The notes under the pieces were generated by a model. The model ran no database searches. It was not told the DNA's origin and saw nothing but the letters and a program-made list of their open reading frames with translations. From Nostoc sp. KVJ20 (lineage in GTDB: Bacteria > Cyanobacteriota > Cyanobacteriia > Cyanobacteriales > Nostocaceae), in NCBI RefSeq assembly GCF_001712795.1, contig NZ_KV757602.1, positions 1-64,000 of the forward strand: a stretch of DNA of 64,000 nucleotides, given 5' to 3'. The translations under genes and the position numbers were made by a program. Positions 56,882 to 64,000 of this stretch are shown piece by piece (positions within the stretch are counted from its first letter, which is position 1; each line of letters starts with the position of its first letter).

Positions 56882-57502
56882 CTGTCTTTACAAGTTTTTA
56901 CCGTTCCTAGAGCCACTTCTCAACCCCCCGCAGGTTTAATTGTTACTTTGCATGGTTGGGGAGCTAATGCTGAGGATGTAGCATCATTGTTACCCTTGCT
57001 CAACTTACCTGATTACCAGTTTGTATTACCCAATGCACCTTATCCTTATCCCTATTCCCCTGTAGGGAGGGCATGGTATGACCTGCGGGTGGAGAATATG
57101 TATGAAGGATTGGCAGAAAGTCGGCAACTTCTAACAGATTTTTTGGAATCTTTAGAAAGTACCACTGGTGTACCTTTATCACGCACCATTTTATGTGGAT
57201 TTTCTCAAGGTGGGGCAATGACTTTAGATGTCGGATCAAAATTACCCCTAGCAGGTTTAGCTGTCATGAGTGGGTATTTACATCCTGATGCCCTAACAGC
57301 AGCTAAAAGTGGGATTTCACCGATTTTAATCAGCCACGGGAGATATGATGAAGTTGTACCCCTAAAAGCTGCTTTGAAGGCACGAGAAGCTGTAGAGTCT
57401 CTAGGAGTGGCGGTGGAATATCACGAATTTGACATGGGGCATGAAATAAATCCACAAACGTTAGAGGTGCTACGGAATTTCGTTGTAAATCTAATTGGCT
57501 AG
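56882..57502 (+). CDS. Carboxylesterase / phospholipase (alpha/beta-hydrolase), probable CTG start
   Basis: I start at CTG 56882, seven bases after AGGAG, giving 206 residues beginning (M)SLQVFTVPRATSQPPAGLIV. An ATG is absent and the first alternative, TTG 56948, would cut into the first beta-strand (LIVTLHGWGANAED). The Abhydrolase_2 (YpfH/lysophospholipase-like) fold has nucleophile GFSQGGAMT (Ser), the Asp region HGRYDEVVP and His in FDMGHEINPQ, so the triad is complete. It probably hydrolyses carboxyl esters in the cytosol. Confidence 0.8.
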   Translation: MSLQVFTVPRATSQPPAGLIVTLHGWGANAEDVASLLPLLNLPDYQFVLPNAPYPYPYSPVGRAWYDLRVENMYEGLAESRQLLTDFLESLESTTGVPLSRTILCGFSQGGAMTLDVGSKLPLAGLAVMSGYLHPDALTAAKSGISPILISHGRYDEVVPLKAALKAREAVESLGVAVEYHEFDMGHEINPQTLEVLRNFVVNLIG

Positions 57503-57655
57503 TCAGAATTACGAATTTTTTATAAATTCTGGTATAAATGCTAAAAATCTCACGAAATGAATCACCTCTAATGAGTAATATATATAGGGTGGCTGCGTTC
57601 AGCGCAACTTAACCCATGCTGAAAGTGCGTGCTGCATAAGGGAGGGGCAAACATT

Positions 57656-57868
57656 ATGACAACTCTAAGCATTTCCAGGAAAGAAATTGCTGCCATAACT
57701 GCGGCAGAGGTAGAAGAACTGGCTACACGTTTGGAGCTAGACAATTATAGTAATGCTTTTGAGGGTTTAAATGATTGGCATCTATTGCGAGCGATCGCAT
57801 TTCAGCGTCCAGAGTTAGTTGAACCCTATATCTACCTTTTAGACTTGGAACCCTACGATGAAGCGTAG
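57656..57868 (+). CDS. DUF2555 family protein
   Basis: Start is set at ATG 57656 (MTTLSISRKEIAAIT), giving 70 residues; a purine-rich GGAGGGG lies upstream and the longer frame adds nine unsupported residues. The sequence ELATRLELDNYSNAF, then EGLNDWHLLRAIAFQRPELV, and the end LLDLEPYDEA are characteristic of this small family in cyanobacteria. Function is unknown. Confidence 0.85.
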   Translation: MTTLSISRKEIAAITAAEVEELATRLELDNYSNAFEGLNDWHLLRAIAFQRPELVEPYIYLLDLEPYDEA

Positions 57869-57908
57869 CAATTTTAGATTTTAGATTTTATATTTTAGAT
57901 TTTAGATT
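57868..57908. repeat. STRR of ATTTTAG heptamers
   Basis: About five tandem ATTTTAG/ATTTTAT units lie directly after the DUF2555 gene. Different heptamers (ATCCAAA) follow inside the next gene at 57988-58017. Confidence 0.75.
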
Positions 57909-57942
57909 GAAGTCAACTGGCTACAATCAATGATTAGGGTTA

Positions 57943-59220
57943 ATGTATCACTTGCTTAATCCAAAATTGCCAATGCAATCTCCCTTAAATCCAAAATCCA
58001 AAATCCAAAATCCAAAATTTAACAGGGTTCTAATAGGTGTAGGTGGCGGTATCGCCGCCTACAAAATCTGTGAATTGGTTTCGACGCTGTTTAAAACTGG
58101 GGTGGAGGTTAGAGTTATCCTCACCCGTTCAGCACAAGAATTTATCACACCTCTGACAATAGCCACTCTATCTCGTCATCCCGCCTACACCGATGATGAT
58201 TTCTGGAAACCAATTCACTCTCGTCCGTTGCATATTGAGTTGGGTGAATGGGCAGATGTCATGGTAATTGCTCCTTTGACAGCTAATACATTAGCCAAGT
58301 TAGCCTACGGGATGGCGGATAATTTACTCACAAATACCGTGCTGGCTTCTACTTGTCCTGTGCTGTTAGCACCCGCAATGAATACGGATATGTGGGAACA
58401 GCTATCAGTGCAGCGAAATTGGCAACAGCTATTGATCGATAGCCGATATCATGGGATGAATACAGCATCAGGATTATTAGCGTGCGATCGCATCGGTGCT
58501 GGTAGATTAGCAGAACCTCCAGAAATATTCGCTCACATCCAATCGTTGTTACACACTCAAGGTAAACGAGATTTAGTAGGTAAACGAGTGTTAATTAGTG
58601 CTGGGGGAACGCGAGAGTATCTTGACCCAGTGCGGTTTATTGGCAATCCTTCCACAGGTAAAATGGGATTAGCTTTAGCGCAAGCAGCATTTCACCGAGG
58701 CGCAAACGTCACCCTAGTATATGGCCCAGCTAATTGGGATGTACCATTAGGAGTACAAGGGATTCCCGTTATTAGTGCAGAGCAAATGCAGCACGTGATG
58801 GTGGAGTGTTTACCCAACGCTGATATCATTGTGATGTCAGCAGCCGTGGCAGATGTGAAGCCACGAGATTATAGTACAGAAAAATTACCCAAGCGATCGC
58901 TTCCCCAAACTTTACCCCTGGAATCTGTACCGGATATAGTCGCCCAATTAGCACAACTTAAACAGCCACATCAGATATTAGTTGGTTTTGCAGCACAAAC
59001 TGGAGATATTGTCAAGCCCGCATTAGAGAAATTACAAAATAAAAAATTAGATGCGATCGTTGCTAACCCCATCGATCAACCTAATAGTGGTTTTGGTAGC
59101 GATAATAATCAAGCGATATTTTTAGATAGTCAAGGAAATCAGGTAGAAATTGCACCTTGTTCTAAATTAGAAATGGCGCATCAGTTATTTGATTTTCTTT
59201 CCACAGTCCGAAACAGATGA
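57943..59220 (+). CDS. coaBC: Phosphopantothenoylcysteine synthetase/decarboxylase
   Basis: This 425-residue two-domain enzyme converts 4'-phosphopantothenate to 4'-phosphopantetheine in coenzyme A synthesis. CoaC is at about 25-200 ([44 protein letters not shown]); CoaB is at about 210-425 ([45 protein letters not shown]). The first 20 or so residues before FNRVLIG are odd: [11 protein letters not shown] is encoded by ATCCAAA/AATCCAA heptamer DNA, so the true start could be 57943 or 57973. The stop overlaps the next start by four bases (ATGA). Confidence 0.93.
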   Translation: MYHLLNPKLPMQSPLNPKSKIQNPKFNRVLIGVGGGIAAYKICELVSTLFKTGVEVRVILTRSAQEFITPLTIATLSRHPAYTDDDFWKPIHSRPLHIELGEWADVMVIAPLTANTLAKLAYGMADNLLTNTVLASTCPVLLAPAMNTDMWEQLSVQRNWQQLLIDSRYHGMNTASGLLACDRIGAGRLAEPPEIFAHIQSLLHTQGKRDLVGKRVLISAGGTREYLDPVRFIGNPSTGKMGLALAQAAFHRGANVTLVYGPANWDVPLGVQGIPVISAEQMQHVMVECLPNADIIVMSAAVADVKPRDYSTEKLPKRSLPQTLPLESVPDIVAQLAQLKQPHQILVGFAAQTGDIVKPALEKLQNKKLDAIVANPIDQPNSGFGSDNNQAIFLDSQGNQVEIAPCSKLEMAHQLFDFLSTVRNR

Positions 59221-60005
59221 AAGAACTAGCAACCGAATCACCATCCAACTGGCGTTTCATCCCAATGCTTCAGACATCAGGAGGAGTGCAAATGGCGATC
59301 GATGCTTGGTTGTTCAACCAATGTGAAAAGGGACAACACTCACCTACCCTGCGTTTTTATACTTGGTATCCCTATGCTCTTTCCTTGGGACATCTGCAAA
59401 AACAATGGCCCGCCCAGTGGCATAATCTGATTTACCAGGGACAGGCACTCAAACTAGTTCGTCGTCCAACGGGAGGTAGAGCTGTTCTCCACCAAGGAGA
59501 TTTAAGCTACGCCCTGATTACCTCAGCTAGTAATGGAAAAAGCTGGGGTACTTATGAAAAAATCTGTAACTTTTTGATCCAAGGCTGGCAAACTTTGGGT
59601 ATTGAGTTAAATTATGGTTCCGCTGGACGAGGTTACATTCACAATCCCAGTTGCTTCAACACAGCAACAGCTGCGGACTTAGTTACTGCTGATGGAAGTA
59701 AATTTATTGGTAGTGCCCAACGCAAGGGAAGAAATACAATTCTTCAACACGGCTCGATGATCTTGTCTACAGACAAAGATTTATTTGAAGAAATCTTTGA
59801 ACAACCGGCTCCGTGGAATACCTCGCTTTGTAACACGCAGGAAGAGGAAGGCTGGATTATAAAGATTGTGGAGACATTGACAGAGACGGCAAAACAGTAC
59901 TTTGGCATAGAACTAGTTAGCCAACCATTTACCGATCTCGAATGGCAAGATATCCTCAAATTGCGATCGCTTTATGAGGTGCAAACGCCTATTCCCAAAC
60001 TTTAG
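59217..60005 (+). CDS. Lipoate-protein ligase A/LipM-like acyltransferase
   Basis: The 262 residues have the biotin/lipoate A/B ligase fold: [75 protein letters not shown] places a Cys where LipM-type octanoyltransferases have the catalytic one. This suggests transfer of octanoyl from acyl carrier protein rather than ATP-dependent ligation (inference). Overlap with coaBC by ATGA implies translational coupling. Confidence 0.87.
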   Translation: MKELATESPSNWRFIPMLQTSGGVQMAIDAWLFNQCEKGQHSPTLRFYTWYPYALSLGHLQKQWPAQWHNLIYQGQALKLVRRPTGGRAVLHQGDLSYALITSASNGKSWGTYEKICNFLIQGWQTLGIELNYGSAGRGYIHNPSCFNTATAADLVTADGSKFIGSAQRKGRNTILQHGSMILSTDKDLFEEIFEQPAPWNTSLCNTQEEEGWIIKIVETLTETAKQYFGIELVSQPFTDLEWQDILKLRSLYEVQTPIPKL

Positions 60006-60242
60006 CTTATGTAGAAAATACGTAGAAAGCCAATTCTTTTTAAGTCAAATAGCTGTACAGCGTAGTTTTGCAGGGCAAATGAAAATGCTAAGAGCATAAG
60101 AGCAAATCTCACCCCAGAACAAGCCCAAAAGCTGCTAAAGGAAACTACTACTTTCAATTGGGTATAACCCGTATGGTCTATGGCTTTAAGTCACTTTTAT
60201 AGATTTTACAATATAAGTAATACTTAAAAATTACGCTTCTAT

Positions 60243-60599
60243 ATGAAAATACTCTCATCAGAGCTAGTCCATTTGGGATTTGGCAAATATGTGCGTTCTG
60301 ACCAAGTAACAGCAGTTATACCAATAGAAGAGGAGCGAGGCCCAGGGCGACGAACCTTTGTTCACATTCAAGGGCAAAGCGATCCAATTATCGCCTCTCG
60401 CGCTGAAGATACCATCGTGCGTGATTTAGTACAGGAACCACGCGAGGTTACTCAAACCCGTCAGCAGCAAGAAATTCTTCAAGATTTATTGGTAAATCTA
60501 GGTAATGTTAATTCGACTGTGCGACGAATTAGCCGTGATGAAGGCACTTTGGATCTTGATTTGTTAGAGCGACGACTTAAGCAAGTCCTTGAAAATTAA
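60243..60599 (+). CDS. RemA/DUF370-like protein
   Basis: The 118 residues have LVHLGFGKYVRSDQVTAVIP, then GRRTFVHIQGQSDPIIAS and RAEDTIVRDLV, which line up with the Bacillus RemA family (IGFGN.VSA..I..I; GRRTR). A C-terminal helical tail is extra. RemA-type proteins are small DNA-binding regulators of matrix genes; a regulatory role here is inference. It is 38 bp upstream of the radical-SAM lyase gene on the same strand, so the two may be co-transcribed. Confidence 0.68.
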   Translation: MKILSSELVHLGFGKYVRSDQVTAVIPIEEERGPGRRTFVHIQGQSDPIIASRAEDTIVRDLVQEPREVTQTRQQQEILQDLLVNLGNVNSTVRRISRDEGTLDLDLLERRLKQVLEN

Positions 60600-60637
60600 T
60601 TGCAGAAGTCAGCAAACTTTCATAACGGAGAACTATA

Positions 60638-61726
60638 TTGCTGAATACAATTACAGACCAGGTTTCAGTATCAGATACACAAACAAGATCGCCAAAGTTG
60701 TGGATACCTGAACGGGTACTGTTTACACCTGCTGCCTTAGATGAGGATTGGGGGCAGCAGATTCTTGCGCGTGTGCAGTCACTCAACTTACCAATAGAAG
60801 AACTATCACAGAACCGTCTGAAGGGTCTGCGCGGTGAATCTGAGCGGGATACTTACAACATCGCCAAGCGTACCTTAGCGGTGGTTACTGCACCACCCAG
60901 TTCTTTGAAATTGAGTCCGATCCCACCTTCTGCGGATTGGCAGTTTCACCTTGCCGAAGGTTGTCCGGCTCATTGTCAATACTGCTACCTAGCGGGTAGC
61001 TTGTCAGGGCCACCTGTCATCCGCGCTTTTGCCAACTTACCGCAGATATTAGAGAACTTAGCTAACTACGAGCAACAGGGAGAAACCACAAGTTTTGAAG
61101 TTAGCTGTTACACAGATCCATTGGGTATTGAGCATTTAACTGGAAGTCTTGCTGAATGTATCCGTTACTTTGGCACTCGTACCAATGCACATCTACGTTG
61201 GGTATCGAAATTTGATGCTGTGGATGGATTACTCGACTTACCACACAATGGGAATACTCGCTGTCGGATGAGCGTTAATGCCGCACCGATTTCTGGTAAG
61301 TTTGAAGGTGGCACAGCATCCGTAGCATCCAGACTTAATGCATTGCGACGGTTGGCGTTACCACAAGAACGTGGCGGTGGCGGATATCCTGTAGGCTTGG
61401 TGATTGCGCCAATTATGCCGATAGACGATTGGCAGATGCACTATAGTTATGTGTTTGACCAGATAAACGAGGCACTGGATTTTGACTGTGATCTTACCTT
61501 TGAGTTAATTTCCCATCGGTTCACGCCTGGTTCAAAAGAAGTGTTACAAACTTGGTATCCGCAATCAAAATTAGAGATGGATGAGGCAAAACGCAGTGTC
61601 AAGCGTAATAAGTTTGGTGGGACGAAGTACGTTTACGATCGCGACACCATGAAGGCGTTACGTTGCTTTTTTGAGAGTGAGATTACTAGACGCTTTCCAA
61701 ATGCTGAAATTCTTTATTGGACTTAG
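60638..61726 (+). CDS. Spore-photoproduct-lyase family radical SAM protein
   Basis: The 362 residues start at TTG 60638 after GGAG (8-base spacing). The radical SAM motif is CPAHCQYC (Cys109, Cys113, Cys116), followed by EVSCYTDPLGIEHLTGSLAECIRYF, with a Cys near the position used by spore photoproduct lyase, and the C-terminal FELISHRFTPGSKEVLQTWYP. The family repairs the thymine dimer of spores. Cyanobacteria do not form such spores, so here the substrate may be another DNA lesion or a different molecule. It is paired with the RemA-like gene. Confidence 0.88.
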   Translation: MLNTITDQVSVSDTQTRSPKLWIPERVLFTPAALDEDWGQQILARVQSLNLPIEELSQNRLKGLRGESERDTYNIAKRTLAVVTAPPSSLKLSPIPPSADWQFHLAEGCPAHCQYCYLAGSLSGPPVIRAFANLPQILENLANYEQQGETTSFEVSCYTDPLGIEHLTGSLAECIRYFGTRTNAHLRWVSKFDAVDGLLDLPHNGNTRCRMSVNAAPISGKFEGGTASVASRLNALRRLALPQERGGGGYPVGLVIAPIMPIDDWQMHYSYVFDQINEALDFDCDLTFELISHRFTPGSKEVLQTWYPQSKLEMDEAKRSVKRNKFGGTKYVYDRDTMKALRCFFESEITRRFPNAEILYWT

Positions 61727-62324
61727 TAGATCACTTCGCTCAAATACAGTTTGAGCAAATTAATTATTGGGCAAGAGAGCGATCGCATCTATATGAATGA
61801 TCGCTCTCTTTTCAGTTTGCTCAAAAGCTTGTGGGTTAGGGCTTTAGCTTTAACCCTACTTAAGATTTACGCGGGAGTAGGGAGTAGGGAGTAGGGGAAG
61901 AAATTAGCCCTCGATTTAGGTTTAAAGCCGTACTTCGTCCCGCTACGCGCTTTCGCCCGCAAGTGGCGCGATAAAATCCTTGTAATTCTCTTGGTAGGTT
62001 GAAACCCCGCCCGATGAAAAGCTGCTTAGTTTCCCTACTCCCCACTCCCTACTCCCCACTCCCTTTCATTTTATAAATGGTGTCTTACCTTTAAAATCTA
62101 GTGGTCTGTCCCAAAAGTTTTGATGAGTTCGTAGTAAGCACTTCAGTGCTTAAAAATCCAGGACTAAAGTCCTGACTACGAAATTTTTTACCCTTCGCCT
62201 GGGTTTGGCTACGCCCACTAAAAGCCGCATAATTTGGGCAGATTACAGGCGGCGTTATACATTAATAAGTGTATCTGCAATACCGGACTTGTTCTGGCTT
62301 AGTCTCAATAGCAAAGGTTTGGAG
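61727..62324. other. Gap with STRR-armed repeat
   Basis: GGGAGTA heptamers at 61874-61900 and their complement (CTACTCCCCACTCCC) at 62033-62065 flank about 130 bp that include AACCCCGCCCGATG. The remaining DNA (62100-62200) has a palindrome-like CTTCAGTGCTTA/AGTCCTGACT region. The leader before the site-2 protease is AT-poor. Confidence 0.55.
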
Positions 62325-63806
62325 ATGTTTACTTTATCAGAAACTTCTATCCTGGCGGCAATCCTACTGTTAGCTTTAGGCATTTTGGGCTGGGGCTTTT
62401 ATCGCGCCAGACCTTTTGGTAAGCTGGGAATCTTAGCCTGGTTACAGTCGGTGGTGTTGATGACTCCCTGGCTCCTGTTTTTTGGATTGTTTGCCGCAGG
62501 GATTTACATCAATATAGCGGGTATATTGTTCTTAATAGTGACTTCCGCTGGATTGTACATCTACTTGGGCAGACAGTTACGCGCAGCTGGGCAAGATGAC
62601 ATCCTTAAGCAACGCGCAACAGAAAGGCTCGCTGCTGCTTCTTCAATTGAAGCAAATTCCCCACAACCAACAGCAGCAGAACAAAAAGCGGAGATTCCGC
62701 CAATACCGGAAGATGACTTGAATGCAATTAAAGGTATTTTCGGTATCGATACGTTTTTTGCCACAGAAACCATCGCCTACCAAGATGGAGCCATTTTCAA
62801 AGGCAATTTGCGGGGAGAACCAGAAGAGACTCACAACCGTCTAACGGCAAGTTTACGGCAACGCCTTGGTGATCAATATCGCCTGTTTTTAGTGGAAAAT
62901 ACAGATGGCAGACCAGTAGTGATTGTCCTGCCGAGCCGCAATGATCCCCGTCCGCTTCAGTTATCGCAAAAAGTCTTTGCAGGTATTCTGTTGGTAGCAA
63001 CTATTGCCACGAATTTAGAAGCTGCGGGATTACTACTGAATTTTGATTTCTTTGGCAATCCAGCGCGGTTTCAAGAAGCTTTGCCCATCGGTGCTGGGAT
63101 ATTTTCGATTTTAGTCGCTCACGAAATTGGTCATTGGTTACTTGCGCGGCGTCACCAAATCCGCCTTAGCTGGCCTTTCTTTCTACCCGCAGTGCAAATT
63201 GGCTCTTTTGGTGCAATTACCCGCTTTGAATCTTTGTTGCCCAACCGCAAGGTATTATTTGATATCGCCTTGGCAGGGCCAGCCACAGGTGGTATCGTTT
63301 CTTTGTTAATGCTGGTGACAGGCTTGCTGCTTTCCCACCCAGGTAGCTTATTTCAATTGCCCAATCAGTTTTTTCAAGGGTCAATTTTGGTGGGAAGTTT
63401 GGCGAGAGTTGTCCTTGGTTCGGCGTTACAGTCATCCCTGGTAAGTGTTCATCCTTTAGTGATAATTGGTTGGCTGGGGTTAATTATCACGGCTTTGAAC
63501 TTAATGCCCGCAGGACAACTAGATGGTGGCCGCATTGTTCAGGCGATTTATGGACGCAAAACCGCAGGACGGGCAACGATCGCAACTTTAATTTTACTGG
63601 CGCTAGTGTCTCTTGGTAATATGATTGCCATGTACTGGGGAATCGTCATTTTCTTCTTACAACGAGATCAAGAACGCCCCAGCTTGAATGAAGTCACTGA
63701 ACCCGATGATGCTAGAGCCGCTTTGGGGCTTTTGGCTCTATTCTTGATGATTACCACGCTTCTACCCCTAACTCCCGGTTTGGCTGGGCGTTTAGGAATA
63801 GGATAG
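62325..63806 (+). CDS. Site-2 protease family protein (M50, EGY1-like)
   Basis: Start is set at 62325 (MFTLSETSILAA), seven bases after AAAGG, giving 493 residues; the frame from 62205 adds 40 residues of repeat-like sequence. There are seven or eight membrane helices. The zinc motif is HEIGH (His266, Glu267, His270) and the second motif NLMPAGQLDGG has Asp400. A soluble domain (about 110-230) precedes the protease, as in plant EGY proteins. It probably cleaves membrane proteins within the bilayer and may also act as a regulator. Confidence 0.92.
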   Translation: MFTLSETSILAAILLLALGILGWGFYRARPFGKLGILAWLQSVVLMTPWLLFFGLFAAGIYINIAGILFLIVTSAGLYIYLGRQLRAAGQDDILKQRATERLAAASSIEANSPQPTAAEQKAEIPPIPEDDLNAIKGIFGIDTFFATETIAYQDGAIFKGNLRGEPEETHNRLTASLRQRLGDQYRLFLVENTDGRPVVIVLPSRNDPRPLQLSQKVFAGILLVATIATNLEAAGLLLNFDFFGNPARFQEALPIGAGIFSILVAHEIGHWLLARRHQIRLSWPFFLPAVQIGSFGAITRFESLLPNRKVLFDIALAGPATGGIVSLLMLVTGLLLSHPGSLFQLPNQFFQGSILVGSLARVVLGSALQSSLVSVHPLVIIGWLGLIITALNLMPAGQLDGGRIVQAIYGRKTAGRATIATLILLALVSLGNMIAMYWGIVIFFLQRDQERPSLNEVTEPDDARAALGLLALFLMITTLLPLTPGLAGRLGIG

Positions 63807-63821
63807 TGCTGAATTAGGAGT

Positions 63822-63845
63822 ACAGACGCGATTAATCGCGTCTGT
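63822..63845. repeat. 24-bp perfect palindrome after the M50 gene
   Basis: ACAGACGCGATT and AATCGCGTCTGT pair exactly. The core GACGCGAT..ATCGCGTC resembles inner arms of the 18661-18813 element. No T-run follows, so it is not a clear terminator. Confidence 0.7.
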
Positions 63846-63858
63846 AAAGGAGTTAGGA

Positions 63859-64000
63859 GTGAAGCACATACGATACTTAGAAAAATTAAATCCGATTTGT
63901 AATTCTAGTAATCAATTTATATATCTTTCTCTAAAATTATTATTTTTTAGCATTATTATGCTAATTTTCCTTATTGGTGGGTGTGAGAAGGAAAATGAAT
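63859..64000 (+). CDS. Start of a lipoprotein gene, cut by the window edge
   Basis: From GTG 63859, four bases after AGGAG at the end of a repeat, 47 codons stay open. A basic N-terminus (MKHIRYLEKLN) is followed by a hydrophobic stretch (LKLLFFSIIMLIFLIGG) and a lipobox-like LIGGC with Cys42. This suggests a lipid-anchored protein. No family can be named from the fragment. ATG 63958 is too close to the Cys to be the start. Confidence 0.5.
   Translation, partial: MKHIRYLEKLNPICNSSNQFIYLSLKLLFFSIIMLIFLIGGCEKENE

Noticed and set aside
60066..60167. Short plus-strand reading NLTPEQAQKLLKETTTFNW after the LipM-like gene
   Set aside because: Coding-like but only about 33 codons, no start codon and no family, so neither gene nor remnant can be claimed.
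60638..61726. Spore photoproduct lyase as a sign of a spore-forming host
   Set aside because: All other features are cyanobacterial, and homologues of this protein occur in non-sporulating bacteria.
1..64000. tRNA, rRNA or riboswitch genes
   Set aside because: No cloverleaf, rRNA segment or known riboswitch core was recognised by eye. A covariance search could still find one, and B12 or TPP elements were looked for only roughly.

Overview
The window looks like chromosomal DNA of a filamentous, probably heterocyst-forming cyanobacterium of the Nostoc/Anabaena type (inference). Visible reasons: many copies of the HIP1 octamer GCGATCGC; short tandem heptamer repeats (STRRs) in many gaps; several families of small inverted-repeat elements; a 6S RNA directly after purK, as in other cyanobacteria; and cyanobacterial gene types such as a PyrF-PyrE fusion, ClpC, DUF1823, DUF2555 and DUF3288 proteins, an EGY1-like site-2 protease and very large Ser/Thr kinase-histidine kinase hybrids. 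No rRNA, tRNA, CRISPR array or prophage was found.

Layout. 1-6 kb: a small inverted-repeat element with a target duplication, a CapA-like protein, a Ser/Thr kinase, a DUF442 phosphatase-like protein and a small membrane protein. 6-8.2 kb: secreted pentapeptide protein, purK, 6S RNA. 8.5-17.3 kb: a 1950-residue signalling hybrid, then two M16 peptidase-family genes, one catalytic and one not. 17.5-21 kb: peptidoglycan-binding protein, a mobile element with a 12-bp target duplication, a tnpB-only IS200/IS605-type insertion, a small membrane protein. 21-25 kb: a CobE/CbiG-type cobalamin protein, then hpnB and shc transcribed divergently (hopanoid synthesis). 25-31.5 kb: an AAA-GGDEF protein, a histidine-kinase-like protein whose H-box histidine is Asn, and a PRC-barrel operon. 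31.9-36 kb: acetyltransferase, cytochrome b, bifunctional UMP synthesis enzyme, AI-2E-type transporter. 36-41.6 kb: a cell-surface or secretion cluster with a pentapeptide-RTX protein, a glycosyltransferase fused to a parvulin-type prolyl isomerase, and a second RTX protein. A 2.26-kb stretch without genes follows. 43.8-49.7 kb: clpC, a DUF3288 protein, a histidine-kinase remnant and an MCE/Mla-type lipid transport pair. 50-64 kb: mostly metabolic genes (threonine aldolase, DAHP synthase, GH13 enzyme, esterase, coaBC, LipM-like transferase, RemA-like protein with a spore-photoproduct-lyase homologue, site-2 protease) and the start of a lipoprotein gene at the edge.

How the genes fit together. 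Most are independent housekeeping or signalling units. Likely functional groups are hpnB/shc (hopanoids), the two M16 genes (probable heterodimer), the MlaD/MlaF-like pair (envelope lipid transport), the PRC-barrel pair (start codon abuts the upstream stop), coaBC with the LipM-like gene (4-base overlap), and the glycosyltransferase-parvulin/RTX cluster. The last is the best candidate for an undescribed system: one polypeptide joins a sugar-transferring domain to the type of prolyl isomerase that accompanies type I secretion, and the gene just downstream encodes an RTX protein.

The gaps are unusually informative. At least three kinds of small non-coding element show perfect 9- to 12-bp target duplications; one sits inside another repeat. 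Repeats have also entered reading frames without breaking them, in hpnB and in the histidine-kinase-like gene. Start codons were moved inward from the longest frame where a Shine-Dalgarno sequence or family length argued for it; each case is stated.
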